Part shown: piece by piece, positions 11,713 to 22,236 of the stretch
Layout: the number at the start of each line of letters is the position of its first letter
How positions within the stretch are numbered: the stretch's first letter is position 1
Assembly (NCBI GenBank): GCA_910574455.1
Contig: CAJSYZ010000004.1
Location: forward strand, 434,001 to 498,000
From: Trichaptum fuscoviolaceum
Taxonomy: Eukaryota > Basidiomycota > Agaricomycetes > Hymenochaetales > Trichaptaceae
Length of the DNA stretch: 64,000 bases
Direction: 5' to 3'
Translations under genes and position numbers: made by a program
The notes under the pieces: model-generated
Told to the model about the DNA's origin: nothing
The model's database searches: none
Seen by the model: only the letters and a program-made list of their open reading frames with translations

Positions 11713-13620
11713 ATGGAGCTCGAGACTGTGACTACTAGTACAGCAAATGGGCGGTCAACCTATGCTGCGCTTTTGTCTTGGAGAGAATTGTCTCACTTTT
11801 CTTTGACGCAGGTGAACTTTCAAGTGCGTACCATTGTTGTCGCGACTACGACCGTCGCTCGTGGCGACTTGACGCAGGAGATCGTGGGCGTGTCTGTTCA
11901 GGGTGATATTCTGGACTTGGCCATCAATGGCATGGTTGACCAGTTGGCTCTCTTCACTGCGGGGGTGACCAAAGTCGCGCGGGAAGTCAGAACGAAAAAA
12001 CTCGGTGTTCAAGCTGAAATCGAGAATGTTCATGTCACAGCAAAAAATCACGTATGTTTATTTCACTAGCATTCCGCTGAATTGTGTAGTGTGGTTTTTA
12101 CTGAACGCACTCCGAATAGAATGGCTGTTGACACCATGGCCGGAAACTTGACGACCGAAGTGCGTGGTTTCGCGCAGATCAGTACTGCAGCTACTAGTAT
12201 AAACGGCGACTTCACGTGTTTCATCACCGTCAAAGGCTCAGGCGAGATGGAATCCTTTGAGACTCATCAAATCAATTAAATTGTGCACTACTTGCGCGAG
12301 TCGATTTAGAAGAACGCCGCCGCTCGTGAAGCTGCCGAACTTGCCAGTCGCTCCAAGTTGGAGTTCTTGGCGAACACGTCTCATGAGATTCGACCCCTAT
12401 GAACGGTATCATTGGCATGAAAGAGTTTACGCTGGATAGCAATTTGAATAAGAGTCAGCGCGAGAGTCTTCTGCTGGTGCATAGTTTGGCTCGGAGTCTG
12501 CTATTGATTAATGTCGATATTTTGGATATCTCGAAGAGTAAGCTAATCCGCCGCCGATGCTTCCGAATTCAGTTGCTAATATTTCGATTAATTACTACGT
12601 TCGAAGCAGGCAGGATGACGATAGAGCAAGTTTGGTATTCACTGAGACACACGGTTTTCGGTAACCTCAAGACTCTCGTTGTACGACCATCGCAAAACAA
12701 CCTCGACCTCACATATGATGTTTACCCAGACATTCCTGATCAGCTCATCGGTGACTCGCTGCATCTGCGCCAGGTCATTACGAACATTGTCGGCAACGCT
12801 ATCAAGTTCACCTCGAGCAAGGTCGTGTGGAACGGACATGCTGCGCTGTCGTGCCGTCTGGTTGGCATCAAGGACTCGATGGTGAAGGTAGAGTTCTGTC
12901 TCACGGATACGGTATCGGTATTACGAAAGGTACAGTGAACTTGATCTGTGGTACGTTCGTGCGAGGGGATGGATCAACCACTCGAGTGAGCTCTTCTCGA
13001 ATAGTCATTTGTTCCGGCCTGTAGTGGTCTTACTTTCTTAAATCTAGGACTACGGTGGTGCTGTCCTTGGTCAATCAGTATCGAAGTGAGTTGTGTCGCT
13101 GATGAATAAGACGATGTGAGTTGAGAGCGAGCTGGGCAAGGGAAGTTCACGACCACCTCCTAAATCAGCCAGTTGTCCACCGAGAACGTACTTTCGATGA
13201 TCCAGGCATTCGCGAAGCAGAAAATCCGGCTTGCCAATACGCTGGACGACCGAACAGGTGTAGTGATGCGTATCACAGAGCTTATTCTGAAGCCTTACGA
13301 CGTGAGCGAAGTTGCAGATAATGAGTGTTGCCTACATATCGATGGGATACTTGTTGATTTGCTGACGGCCGTAAGTCATCTTGTTAAAGTGCATTCGAGC
13401 TACAGTATAAAGCCTTACTCAAACACTTTTCGGATGATCCAGAAGGAACAAACCAGGAGTATGAACACTTGCGATATATACCGATCGTTCTGGCGTCAGA
13501 CCAAAACTCCCTATTGAACAAACAACTTCCAGACCGAGATCTACCCCCACTTCCCACCGGAGGCAATCTGCTTCTCAAGGATGTAGAAGCAGAGCTAGAT
13601 CGATAGGTTGCGGTGACGAG
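11713..13620 (+). pseudogene. Group III hybrid histidine kinase pseudogene (Nik1/Os-1 type)
   Basis: Intact genes of this family are osmosensing kinases with HAMP repeats, a His kinase core and a receiver feeding the Hog1 pathway. In order I see one HAMP repeat (VNFQVRTIVVATTTVARGDL, then INGMVDQLALF), the end of the HAMP array ([16 protein letters not shown]), the linker to the phospho-acceptor (RSKLEFLANTSHEIR), MNGIIGM and QRESLLLVHSLARSLLL, the N-box region (DSLHLRQVITNIVGNAIKFT), remnants of the G boxes, and part of the C-terminal region (DDRTGVVMRITEL, EHLRYIPIVL). One base is missing right after HEIR and another inside the DTG-IGI box, the intron acceptor before FEAGRM is not AG, and most HAMP repeats are gone. 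It cannot encode a functional kinase. Confidence 0.85.
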
Positions 13621-14322
13621 AATTGACACGAGCGGCTACGGCGGACCATTCAAGGTGGAGGGTAATTCAAGAACATGGACCTTGAGGGAAAATGATCAGA
13701 ACGTGCGCAATCGGACAAGAGAGAAATTGCTTTCGGAACAGATTGAAAATAGTATGTCCGAGTCCTCCGAAAACCCGTAGTAAGAACTCTGGAATTTATG
13801 TTTGACAATTGTTTCAGGCGTCAGGAAGAATATGCCACTTGGGCGGAAGTCGGACAATTCTCGAAGCGCACAAGGCAAATGTGCTTGAGTCGCTCAGCCA
13901 ACAACGAAAAGCATGAACATCCTTATCAGCGAAGGCGAGAGGAAAGCAGCGCGCAGCCTACAATACTGGCGTACTGAATTACTGGTGTACTGATTTGTAC
14001 TTACTATGACATTTGAATTGTACATGCTTGTACTTAGTCTTTACTTATGCTTGACTGACCTCCTGATGTACTGACGTACTGAGTGTGTCCTGAAAATTGG
14101 CTTATTTCAGTGTGTTCAGGCCATCAGTTGATTTCAGACAGGCATAGCAACATATCAGTAGATTTCAGACAGGCATAGCAACCCTTCAGTCCATTTAAGG
14201 CAGCGTCAGGACGCGTCAGTCGCCTTAAGCAAAAAGTAGTTTTCCTGATGCTAAGTCACTGGCAGGCTCGTGAGAACCAATTGCCTCTTCTCAGTTTCTC
14301 TTCAACTTGAATCGCAACTCGC
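13621..14322. repeat. Spacer with short direct repeats
   Basis: No gene is supported. GTACTGA-type words recur at 13970-14080. At 14123-14151 and 14154-14182 a 29-base direct repeat (ATTTCAGACAGGCATAGCAAC core) occurs twice with one mismatch and a period of 31. The last 50 bases before the MITE were probably the 5' flank of membrane-family copy A before the insertion. Confidence 0.5.
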
Positions 14323-14730
14323 TAACTGCAGCAGTCTCCTACCCAAACCCTCCCACGGTTCGGAAGAGGCCGAGGCCTCAGGGTCCAGGTAAAGTTGAGG
14401 GGGACCCATTTCCTCCCGTTTAAGGTCTTAGGCAGCAGCAACATGTTATATATAGTTATTTCTAGCCTATATAAATAGTCCTAGAAAACACTCTACTGTG
14501 TCCCATTTACCAAAGTTCTTTGAGCTCATACCGAAGCTCCCAAAAGCCAACATTCCCACGGTAAGCAGTGCCCGACGCGAAACCCTGACGATGGTCGGGC
14601 CTCGGCTAAAATGTTATAAGCCAGACCCTCCCTACGGGAGGAAATGGGTCCCCCTCAACTTTACCTGGACCCTGAGGCCTCGGCCTCTTCCGAACCGTGG
14701 GAGGGTTTGGGTAAGAGACTGTAACTGCAG
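14323..14730. mobile_element. 390-bp MITE with 88-bp terminal inverted repeats, Mutator-like
   Basis: The body is 14332-14721. The terminal inverted repeats at 14332-14419 and 14634-14721 are 88 bases long; I see one mismatch (CAGTCTCCTACCC versus CAGTCTCTTACCC). The element is bracketed by a perfect 9-base target site duplication TAACTGCAG (14323-14331 and 14722-14730). The inner 214 bases are AT-rich and hold no open frame, so it is non-autonomous. Long inverted repeats plus a 9-base duplication fit the Mutator-like superfamily; that assignment is inference. It sits one base upstream of the ATG of the following gene. No second copy was noticed in this window. Confidence 0.93.
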
Positions 14731-14731
14731 T

Positions 14732-16699
14732 ATGTTTTTGCTCATCACCATCGCTTTCCTACTCAAGCGCTACGGCACACAAGGCACACCGCTTTCCACA
14801 CCCACACCCGCATCATCCGCCTTCGACGCGCCTATCTTCGCCCGTCATGAGGCCTCTGGTGCATGTCAAGGTCGCACAGTCCTCGATATAATATGGAGCT
14901 GCCTTGCTACGACGTTTGCGTGCACATGGCTATCGGTGCACCCGAATGTACCCTTCAAAGAGGAAGGCGAATGGACTTTACGATTTCGACATGTCTTTCT
15001 CATGTTTTTCGCGATCCTCTCGCCAGAGTTCGTGGTTATGTGGGCGTTCAAGCAGTGGCGAGGGGCAGTGATGATTAAGGAAGCTGTGAATGCTGCGTTT
15101 CCGGACTCTGGCACGTGGCAAAATTTGATTGATTGATTGAAGCACCGTATTGACTGTTGTAGGCAATCCATGGACAACGACACACGGTCATTTCTTGCAA
15201 ATGGGCGGGCTGCAGTTGCATACTACGATACGCGAGAATATGCTCTGGAAAAAGGCTACCGTCTTACATCCGCGTCGTGGAGGATATCCGATTCCCTTAT
15301 CAAACATCTGTCAACCCAAAGATTATTGGGCTTACGTCGAAGATACGCAACCAACTTGAAGAAGTTACAGGAGACCCATTGCCCTCTGAGCTATCCGAAG
15401 AAGACGCTTTGAGAATCAATTTCGGGGATGAGATCTGTCATGGCGTCCTTACATTCTACACGCTCAAACAACTTCTCTCCGAGAACCTCATTCGCTTTCC
15501 GATCATCACCGAGGATGAGATTAACGATAAGAGCAAGGGAGACGCTCTCTCCAAAGGAATCGCTCTCTTACAGCTCACCTGGTTCATCGTCCAAATCATC
15601 GCACGACGTGCTCAGGGCTTAGCGAAAACCGAGCTCGAACTCACCACGGCCGCTCTCGCTGGGCTGAACAGCGTCATGTACTTCTTCTGGTGGAGCAAGC
15701 CTCGTGACGTGCGTATTCCGGTAGTGGTTAGGACCAAGGGTGTGGAGGACCTGCTGGCGAAGAGAACCGAGGATGTATCATGGCGTGTTCGTGAGGAATT
15801 TAACTTTCGAAAGCACCTCTGGATCTCTATGACGACTTCGATTAGGGAGAACTTTAATGTTCTTGGCTCTTTCCTCGAATCAGCACCATTCAGATTTTTC
15901 TCTGTTCTTTTGAATCTCGTAGAAGAGACCAAGAGCTTCCCTCTCCGACATAGTCTTCGAACTATAAATTCATCTATGAGAACCAAGACGCAAACATTGG
16001 GAGAGAAGAAACCGGAACAAGAACGCCCCTCAAAGAAAGATCCTACTACCATTTCAGTGTCTTCTATGGCAGGCGAGACTCGCACAAAGGCAAGCATCAC
16101 ACATTTGGCACAAGCTCCTTACTCATCTATCGATGATTTAGTCAAATGTGCTCATCCTATCAAACGGTGCCAAAGCCGTGGCAAAATTCACTTTGGTCCC
16201 TTTTTTCTGTCTCCTCTACATCATCAATGTACTCTTATTTATTCCTGTGGGACAGATCTTATAATCCGGTGTTGATTCATCGATAACTGGTATGTCCGGA
16301 TTTAATGTTGACGCAGAGATCAAGACATTCTCTATGATATTCTACAGCGAGAATGCAGGAGGAAGACCTTTACTTAGCACGTCCTCGATTGCTGGCATGC
16401 TGTTTGGAGCAGTGTACTGCCTCGCATGGAATTTTAGCTTCCCGTCGTACGTCGAGCGGGTCATGTGGAGAACTGCGTCTTTGGGAGTGGTTGGGTCGTG
16501 TGCTGTAATAATTTATTCTGCTCTTTTTTTCAAATTCATACGGCAAAATGACTCCCTCTTGGTGCCAGGTGGACTGGCTTCCTTCGTCTATCCAGTAGCT
16601 CGTATCACCCTTCTCGTTCTTGCTGTAACATCTATTCGTTCCCTTCCTTCATCCGCTTTTGATGCCATTGACTGGGTCGAACTTGTTCCCCACATATAA
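14732..16699 (+). pseudogene. Membrane-protein family, copy A (pseudogene)
   Basis: This is a member of the same multi-pass family as the genes at 28120, 34954, 38022 and 40801. Family landmarks are present in order: KRYGTQG, WSCLATTFACTWLSVHPNVPF, SPEFVVMWAFKQWRGA, TTTHGHFLQMGGL, ITEDEINDKSKGDALSKG, ELTTAALAGLNSVMYFFWW, MIFYSENAGG and a final ELVPHI. It is broken three ways. The frame shifts between about 15240 and 15290 after RENMLWK. An in-frame TAA lies at 16262-16264 in a hydrophobic segment before SGVDSSITG. The donor after TRTK, GTAAGC in the relatives, is GCAAGC here. A MITE lies immediately upstream of the ATG. It is the only copy on the plus strand. Confidence 0.85.
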
Positions 16700-17427
16700 A
16701 TAGTGCTCATGTACTACTATATTGTTCACAACCAATGTATACTTTGTATGTACATATAGCTTGAATCTACGGCTGACACACAGATTGAATTCATGATGTA
16801 TGATTTTGCCGTAGGCAATTCACGTTTTCAGAAATGTCAATACGGGACGTTCTTGCTGCATCCGGGATTCAAAGAAGAACAAGGGAGTAGAGCCTCGATG
16901 AGAGCTGACAAAGAGGTTGAAAAGTAAGGATACCGGCAGTCGCACACTCTTTGGTCTGGGCGGCAAGGGGCCGGACGTGCTCGGAGAAAGCCTCGGGACA
17001 CCGCCGGTCGTGCTAGCATTGATCAGACCCCTCGCGAGACGCGCTTCTTCACACAATTAACAAGATGGATAATAGCCTGTCCTTCTTCTGAGGACGAATT
17101 CGCCCCTCGTATTGGTAGAGAGACGGTGTATGCTTGCCAGCGATAGAGTCCCTGTCCCCTCATACGGTCTGGCGTCTCCGGATAACAAACAACTCCCGGA
17201 CACGTTATTCGTAAAGGACATTGCAATGTGGATTAGATGATTTGATGCACTTGCAGACAAGTTCGAACACTAGGCTTTGTGTTACAGTTGTATTGCGCTC
17301 TGGGTTCAATAGTGAATTGGGTGTACTACAGGTCTGATATCCATCGTATGTAGAGACACTGGCCCGGAAACAAAAGAAGACCACCGAGAACTAAGGAAGA
17401 TGGTAAATATTGACAAATGTATATTAG
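16700..17427. other. Spacer between copy A and the ABC transporter, no gene seen
   Basis: The two genes converge here, so this holds two 3' ends. The middle part (16900-17240) is more GC-rich and gives short open frames on the minus strand (16820-17260), but they have no recognisable motif and overlap each other in different frames. I see no repeat or RNA gene. Confidence 0.4.
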
Positions 17428-20126
17428 TCACATTTTCAACTCTGTTGAATGATCAACAATCAGTGAATGAATGAGAATAGCAAGACATTGCATTAGACGT
17501 ACTGGTAAGAAGGCTTGTGCTTGAACGTTGTGAAGCTTGTAATATTCTCCTCCTCTGGAAATCAGATCATCGTGCGTTCCTTGCTCCACTAACTTTCCAT
17601 CCTTCATGCATCTAGTAATAGTAAGAAGAGTTTGTCAGTCGGACTAGTGGATCAAATCATCGACTGGTAGCAGAAAGCGACTTACAGAATGAGATCCGCG
17701 TAACGTGTAAGATGGCCAAAGCGATGCGTTATGAAGACAACAGTCTTCCCTCCCCGTTGAGCCTTCAGCTTATTGAAGAGCTCATACTCGCCCTCTGGGT
17801 CTAGTGCCGAAGTAGGCTCATCAGCGACGAGAAGCCGAATATTTCCACCCCTCAGGCGCATGAATGTTCTGGATCTAAGCCACCATACAGAAATTAGCCG
17901 TTTCGAACTTGATCAATGTAAAATGAAGGTAAATTGACATACGCAGCAAGCCTCTGGCTCTCGCCACCGGAGATGTCTGTGGTCTTATCCAATCCGTCTA
18001 CAAGTACCTTCAAGTCCTCAATTGTTTCACCGGGAAAATGCGCAATTGTTAACTTGACTGGCGTCAGGACCGTATCCATCCCTTTATCCAATTTCTTGAT
18101 GAAGCTGAGCGCGCCGCCCTGGTTCGCCGCTTCCTCAATTTCCTCCACCAAGGCCTCATCGTCGACTTGGCTTTCAGACAGGCCAAGGGCGATGTTCTCT
18201 CGGATGCTAAGTGGGTACGGTGTGTGGTTCTGACGGAGGACAGCCATGGCCCGGCGGACGTCTGAGATGCGATAATCTTGAATTGGAGTACCGTCTAGGA
18301 GAATCGTGCCGCTGTAGGGGTCATATAGGCGATTGAATAGCTTGACGATGGATGACTTTCCGCTCCCGTTGACCCCGACAATGACGACCATCTGCCCCGC
18401 CTTGATCTTGAAGGAAACACCATCGATGGCATTCTTTTTCCCGCCGGGATAAGTAAACACCACATCTCTGTTCGCTGCATGTAAGTTCTTTCCTCTATAT
18501 TAGTGAGAAAACATAGAGCGGACGTGCCTGAACTCAACTTCGGCCCCAGTATTCTTAGCATCCGCAGATGGGTATTCGACTTGCCCATCTGCAATCTTAC
18601 GGAACATCCCGTCATCTATGTAGATGTTCTTTACCGTGGTGAGAAGGTTGGACATGTTCCGAAGGCTTCTTTTCACAGACGACAGCGTACGCGAAATTGT
18701 ATGGGCTGTTTGCTGCAGGAGGGAAAGCGATGTTATATTCATGTTCTTCACATTGAATAGTGTTTTGATGCCAAAAACGATCTGCACAGAAGTATCTATA
18801 ATTAGCACTTCTGAGATAGGTGGTAGGAAAGATAAGACTTTACGAGAGGGAAGTCCGGTAATAGTCCATACAGTGTTTGAGTCAGTACAGGCGTCCGGTT
18901 AGAATACTGGGATATCGGGGAGTCCGTGCATTGGTCCCCAAGAATGGCGCGCTGCTTCATGAACTCTTTCTCGATGTAGTCATTGACGCCATCACTGAGC
19001 CGATCGGACCGGTGCATTTCGTTGTGTGCGAGAGAGTGTAATGCAGCCATCCGCGTGTAGGCAGGTTCAACGCAGTATGAAACATGAGCTGTTGCAACAA
19101 TCAGATATCGTGTTTTCGAGAGAGTGTCTCAAAGGCGCCTCACGTTTATTCCACAACTCACTCCTTCCGAAATCAATGACATAACTGGTGACGGGCCCGA
19201 GGATTGTTGCGAAGAAGAATATGGGATCTGTGGCATGTTTTCGGAGAAGGGAAATCACCATGAACATTTGAGAGGCAATTCGTGTTGCGCTGAAAATAAT
19301 CAATGACAGTTGGCTAAACGCACGCCATGTGCTATTGTCAGAAGTTATCGACCACGTTCTTCCAATTTTAGTTCTAACTACCGGGTCTGAACGGAGCGTC
19401 AGATGCTTTGTTAACAAAGCTAGAATTCATCGAGCTTACCGTCCGCGGCAGCAAGGTCTAAGTTCATGGAGATGCACATCTTCTTATATATGAAGTGATA
19501 TTTAATGCGATCCTTGAGGATTTGCTCGTGGCGAACCCTATGTAAGATTTTTGCTTAGCTTCCGTATCGATGTTTAGATAAAGTGAATTTTACGAACATA
19601 ATTCTGTCCAGTACATTGGATACCAATGTGCATACACATCTTCCCATAATGGCCAATATTATTGTGTTTCTGCTGACGTCCTTCCCTTGTAATCGATCAC
19701 CGATCTTAAGAATGAGATGTTAGCTATATAGCTATATCATAACTGCGAAGAACAGGTGCTCACGGCGTCGAGGAGCTGGCTAGTATAATAAAGAGAGAGG
19801 CCATCTTGAATGCTCTCCCACAAATGCTTAACACCGTATGCTAGAAGGTATGTTGGAGCGATTTGGTATATTTCCGTAACGAAGCGAATGAGATAGGGAA
19901 CGGATTGGACATAGTTAGAAAAGAGCTTGGTGATGGCCTCTTTCGATGGAAGTTGATTGTGAAGGAACCGCTTGAAAATGGAAGGCTCCGAAAGAACGAC
20001 AAATTCCCAGACGCCGAAACGATGTGTTTCAAAGCGCCGACTTTCTCTTTCTATCTTAACAGCATCTCCTGGTTTTATGTGGCGAGAGAGAAAAGGGAGG
20101 AGAAGGAGTAAGTATTCGAAGAGCAT
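17428..20126 (-). CDS. ABC transporter, half-size (one membrane domain, one ATPase domain)
   Basis: A multi-exon gene starting at ATG 20126 and ending at TGA 17428. The N-terminal half contains membrane segments (LFEYLLLLLPFLSRHI at the start, PIFFFATILGPVTSYVIDF near 19180). The ATPase domain has Walker A GVNGSGKSS (about 18365), a Q-loop region (AVLRQNHTPYPLSIREN), the signature ISGGESQRL, Walker B LLVADEPTSALD and the H-loop FITHRFGHL, so all catalytic motifs are intact. It would move an unknown substrate across a membrane by ATP hydrolysis, probably as a dimer. At least eight short introns interrupt it; the last exon begins CMKDGKLVEQGTH. The signature has ES where most ABC proteins have GQ. 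The 5' end is less certain than the 3' end. Confidence 0.85.
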
Positions 20127-20689
20127 TCGGGGAGAAAAGCTTGGTATCGTACCTCTAGGTCAGAGAAATTTTGGACCCTTTATATGTACATCGATTTGCT
20201 GCGGTCTTTGTGACCGAGATTGATGTACAGCATTTATGACTCGTGGTGCTCCAACTCGTGAACGCGAAAGTCCATTTAGGCTTCGGGGTCATTCTTGCTA
20301 TGAACCGATTGGCGTGTGCCAGTGTGCCAGTAAGCTTCGATCAGTTCGGCATCGAAAAAACTGGAAGTTGTTCATTTATTAATGAATGCGGCCCCTATTC
20401 AAGTTACGTGGGCAAAGATAAAAATAATTCCGTCTCTGCCATCATTGACACGAAGGCGATTGTTGTCCTAGTCCTCCAAGGCGTGTTTGTTGTTCTTCAC
20501 TTGCCCATACTACATGGCTGATTTCGCTGACCATGTCATCATACCTTCACAGATATCACCGATTTCGTCAATGTCATCGCCCAAATGATGGTCATCGCAG
20601 ATGAACTCTCTACGTTGACCTTACTTGCCTTTAACTCTTTCCGACATATGTAAAGGAAGACAAATGCTCAACTACCACGAAAGAGTTTA
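20127..20689. other. Upstream region of the ABC transporter, no gene seen
   Basis: Presumably promoter sequence. A short open frame at 20243-20521 has no recognisable motif. GTGTGCCAGTGTGCCAGT near 20315-20332 is a weak instance of the window's CCAGTG words. Nothing else is supported. Confidence 0.3.
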
Positions 20690-20830
20690 GGTTCTTATAA
20701 GGTATTAAAACAACAGGACACTCACATGCCCATCAATACCCCAGCCGCCTCCAGCGCGTCTTCGAACACCACCTCCGACATCTCTCGCGCACAATACTTC
20801 CCATGCTCGACCGCAGCCATGTATCACAAT
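20690..20830 (-). pseudogene. Exon fragment paralogous to 23810-23960
   Basis: About 140 bases closely match the minus-strand exon at 23810-23960. Both read WLRS..., then FEDALEAAGV here versus FKDALEAAGVVEG there, and both end at the same splice-donor-like GTGAGTGTCCTG. Relative to the other copy this one is out of frame within the exon (one or two bases missing around the Glu/Ser-rich part), and it is followed directly by a pentanucleotide array. I read it as a broken duplicate. Confidence 0.5.
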
Positions 20831-20845
20831 CCTCTCCAGTCTTCC

Positions 20846-20920
20846 TGACCTGACCTGACCTGACCTGACCTGACCTGACCTGACCTGACCTGACCTGACC
20901 TGACCTGACCTGACCTGACC
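20846..20920. repeat. (TGACC)15 pentanucleotide microsatellite
   Basis: Fifteen uninterrupted copies of TGACC span 20846-20920, preceded by CTTCC and ending at TAGCCC. On the minus strand open frames read through it as repeated GQVRS. Because 5 is not a multiple of 3, length changes would shift any reading frame across it. Confidence 0.97.
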
Positions 20921-21387
20921 TAGCCCTTCCCGCAATCCTTGTCTCGGAACACTTGTCCTTAACAAGCGATAGCATCCATCGTCATAGCACATCTTACTCA
21001 CTAGCTTCTCTATCACAACCCTTTCCGGGACCAGCTGGCTTCCACTGGCATCCTACCAAGTTTGTCGAGCGTCTTCCAGTCTTCATATCTTCCATAGTCG
21101 AATAGGACTTCCGCGGTTCAAGAATGTTTCGGACCGAAACAGGGTGGCTCGAAGGGCTTCACTTTGATTCGGTGCTTCAGGTGTGGCGAGGGCGAACATG
21201 GCACGGATGACCTGAGTACATCCCTTACTATACGCTAACTTACTAAAGTACACTCCGTGTCGGTGATTGCCGGCTCGGAACTTGAACACTCAGGCAGTGG
21301 CCAAGCGTGAACAAACAACTTTCGCAATCATGATGGCCAGCGAGAGCCAGAGGCCACGTAGCTGCCTTTCTTCCTTACCACCTGGTC

Positions 21388-22236
21388 ATGCTTCCAGTAC
21401 ATGTACTTCCAACCGAAATCAAATTCGACATACTCGAACTGATAGCAAAATCATCAACATCGGCCGCGCTGAACCTATGTCTTCTATCGTCGAATACAGC
21501 TCGTTCAATACGCCCTATTTTGTACAGAAAGGTCGTTCTCCTGAGTGAGAGACAGGCTAGGGCATTCGCCTGGACCTTGCAGAGTTCCTCGAACTTCAGC
21601 TATACGCGCACGCTTTGGATATTGGATGCCAATTGGAGGGACACCGTGACCGTTTATGACGGCATGCACATGATCCCGACGAAATGTGAGAACCTAGAGG
21701 AGTTGGCGGGCTCGGCCAATTTGTTGAGAGACTGCGTTTGCCAGCTCCAAGGCGGCCCTGGAAAGACACTGGCAGCATTTCCTTATCTCAAGCGCCTTTG
21801 CATATTCCTTGCAGATAATCCATCGCATCTCCCAATCTTTTCAGCCCCTATAACCCATCTACACCTCATCGATCCGTCCAAAAGATTCATTGACACAATC
21901 CAATCTAACATACCGCCATCACTTCACAGTGTTACATCCTTTTGCCTGGAGTCATTCGCGCCCGACCTGGCCCATAGACGCTTTGCGTCAACACTTCTTC
22001 GCATATTACCTAGCATCACATCGATCACAGTCAAGCTCGACGTGACATATAGCTTACCGGACGAGGTGGAGCAAATCGCATCTGGGTTACAGGCCTTGTC
22101 TGCTAAGGAACCAAGATTGTCTGTCAAATTAAATACTATAATGGCAGGTCTTCCCATTCTGGTTGCCAGTGGGGTCAGCATGACGGGTCGACGGCTTCTG
22201 CACGCCGTTGACGAGTCATCCAATGAATGGGCATGA
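21388..22236 (+). CDS. F-box-like protein
   Basis: A single-exon 282-residue protein. It begins MLPVHVLPTEIKFDILELIA, matching the start of an F-box-like helix (LPxEI..xIL), followed by LNLCLLSSNTARSIRPILYR, the typical second half in agaricomycete F-box proteins. The rest has alternating hydrophobic segments (LKRLCIFLADN, ITHLHLIDPSKRF, SITSITVKL) that look like degenerate leucine-rich repeats. F-box proteins usually connect substrates to the SCF ubiquitin ligase through Skp1; the substrate here is unknown. Start chosen at the first ATG in frame just before the F-box. The frame is intact and the stop is at 22234-22236. Confidence 0.75.
   Translation: MLPVHVLPTEIKFDILELIAKSSTSAALNLCLLSSNTARSIRPILYRKVVLLSERQARAFAWTLQSSSNFSYTRTLWILDANWRDTVTVYDGMHMIPTKCENLEELAGSANLLRDCVCQLQGGPGKTLAAFPYLKRLCIFLADNPSHLPIFSAPITHLHLIDPSKRFIDTIQSNIPPSLHSVTSFCLESFAPDLAHRRFASTLLRILPSITSITVKLDVTYSLPDEVEQIASGLQALSAKEPRLSVKLNTIMAGLPILVASGVSMTGRRLLHAVDESSNEWA

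Noticed and set aside
15612..16100. Minus-strand frame opposite membrane-family copy A (similar antisense frames lie at 41453-42175, 28816-29307 and 42526-42891)
   Set aside because: These recur opposite the same conserved exon in each family copy and are shadows of it.
20705..21016. Minus-strand protein with repeated GQVRS
   Set aside because: It is a read-through of the (TGACC)15 microsatellite.
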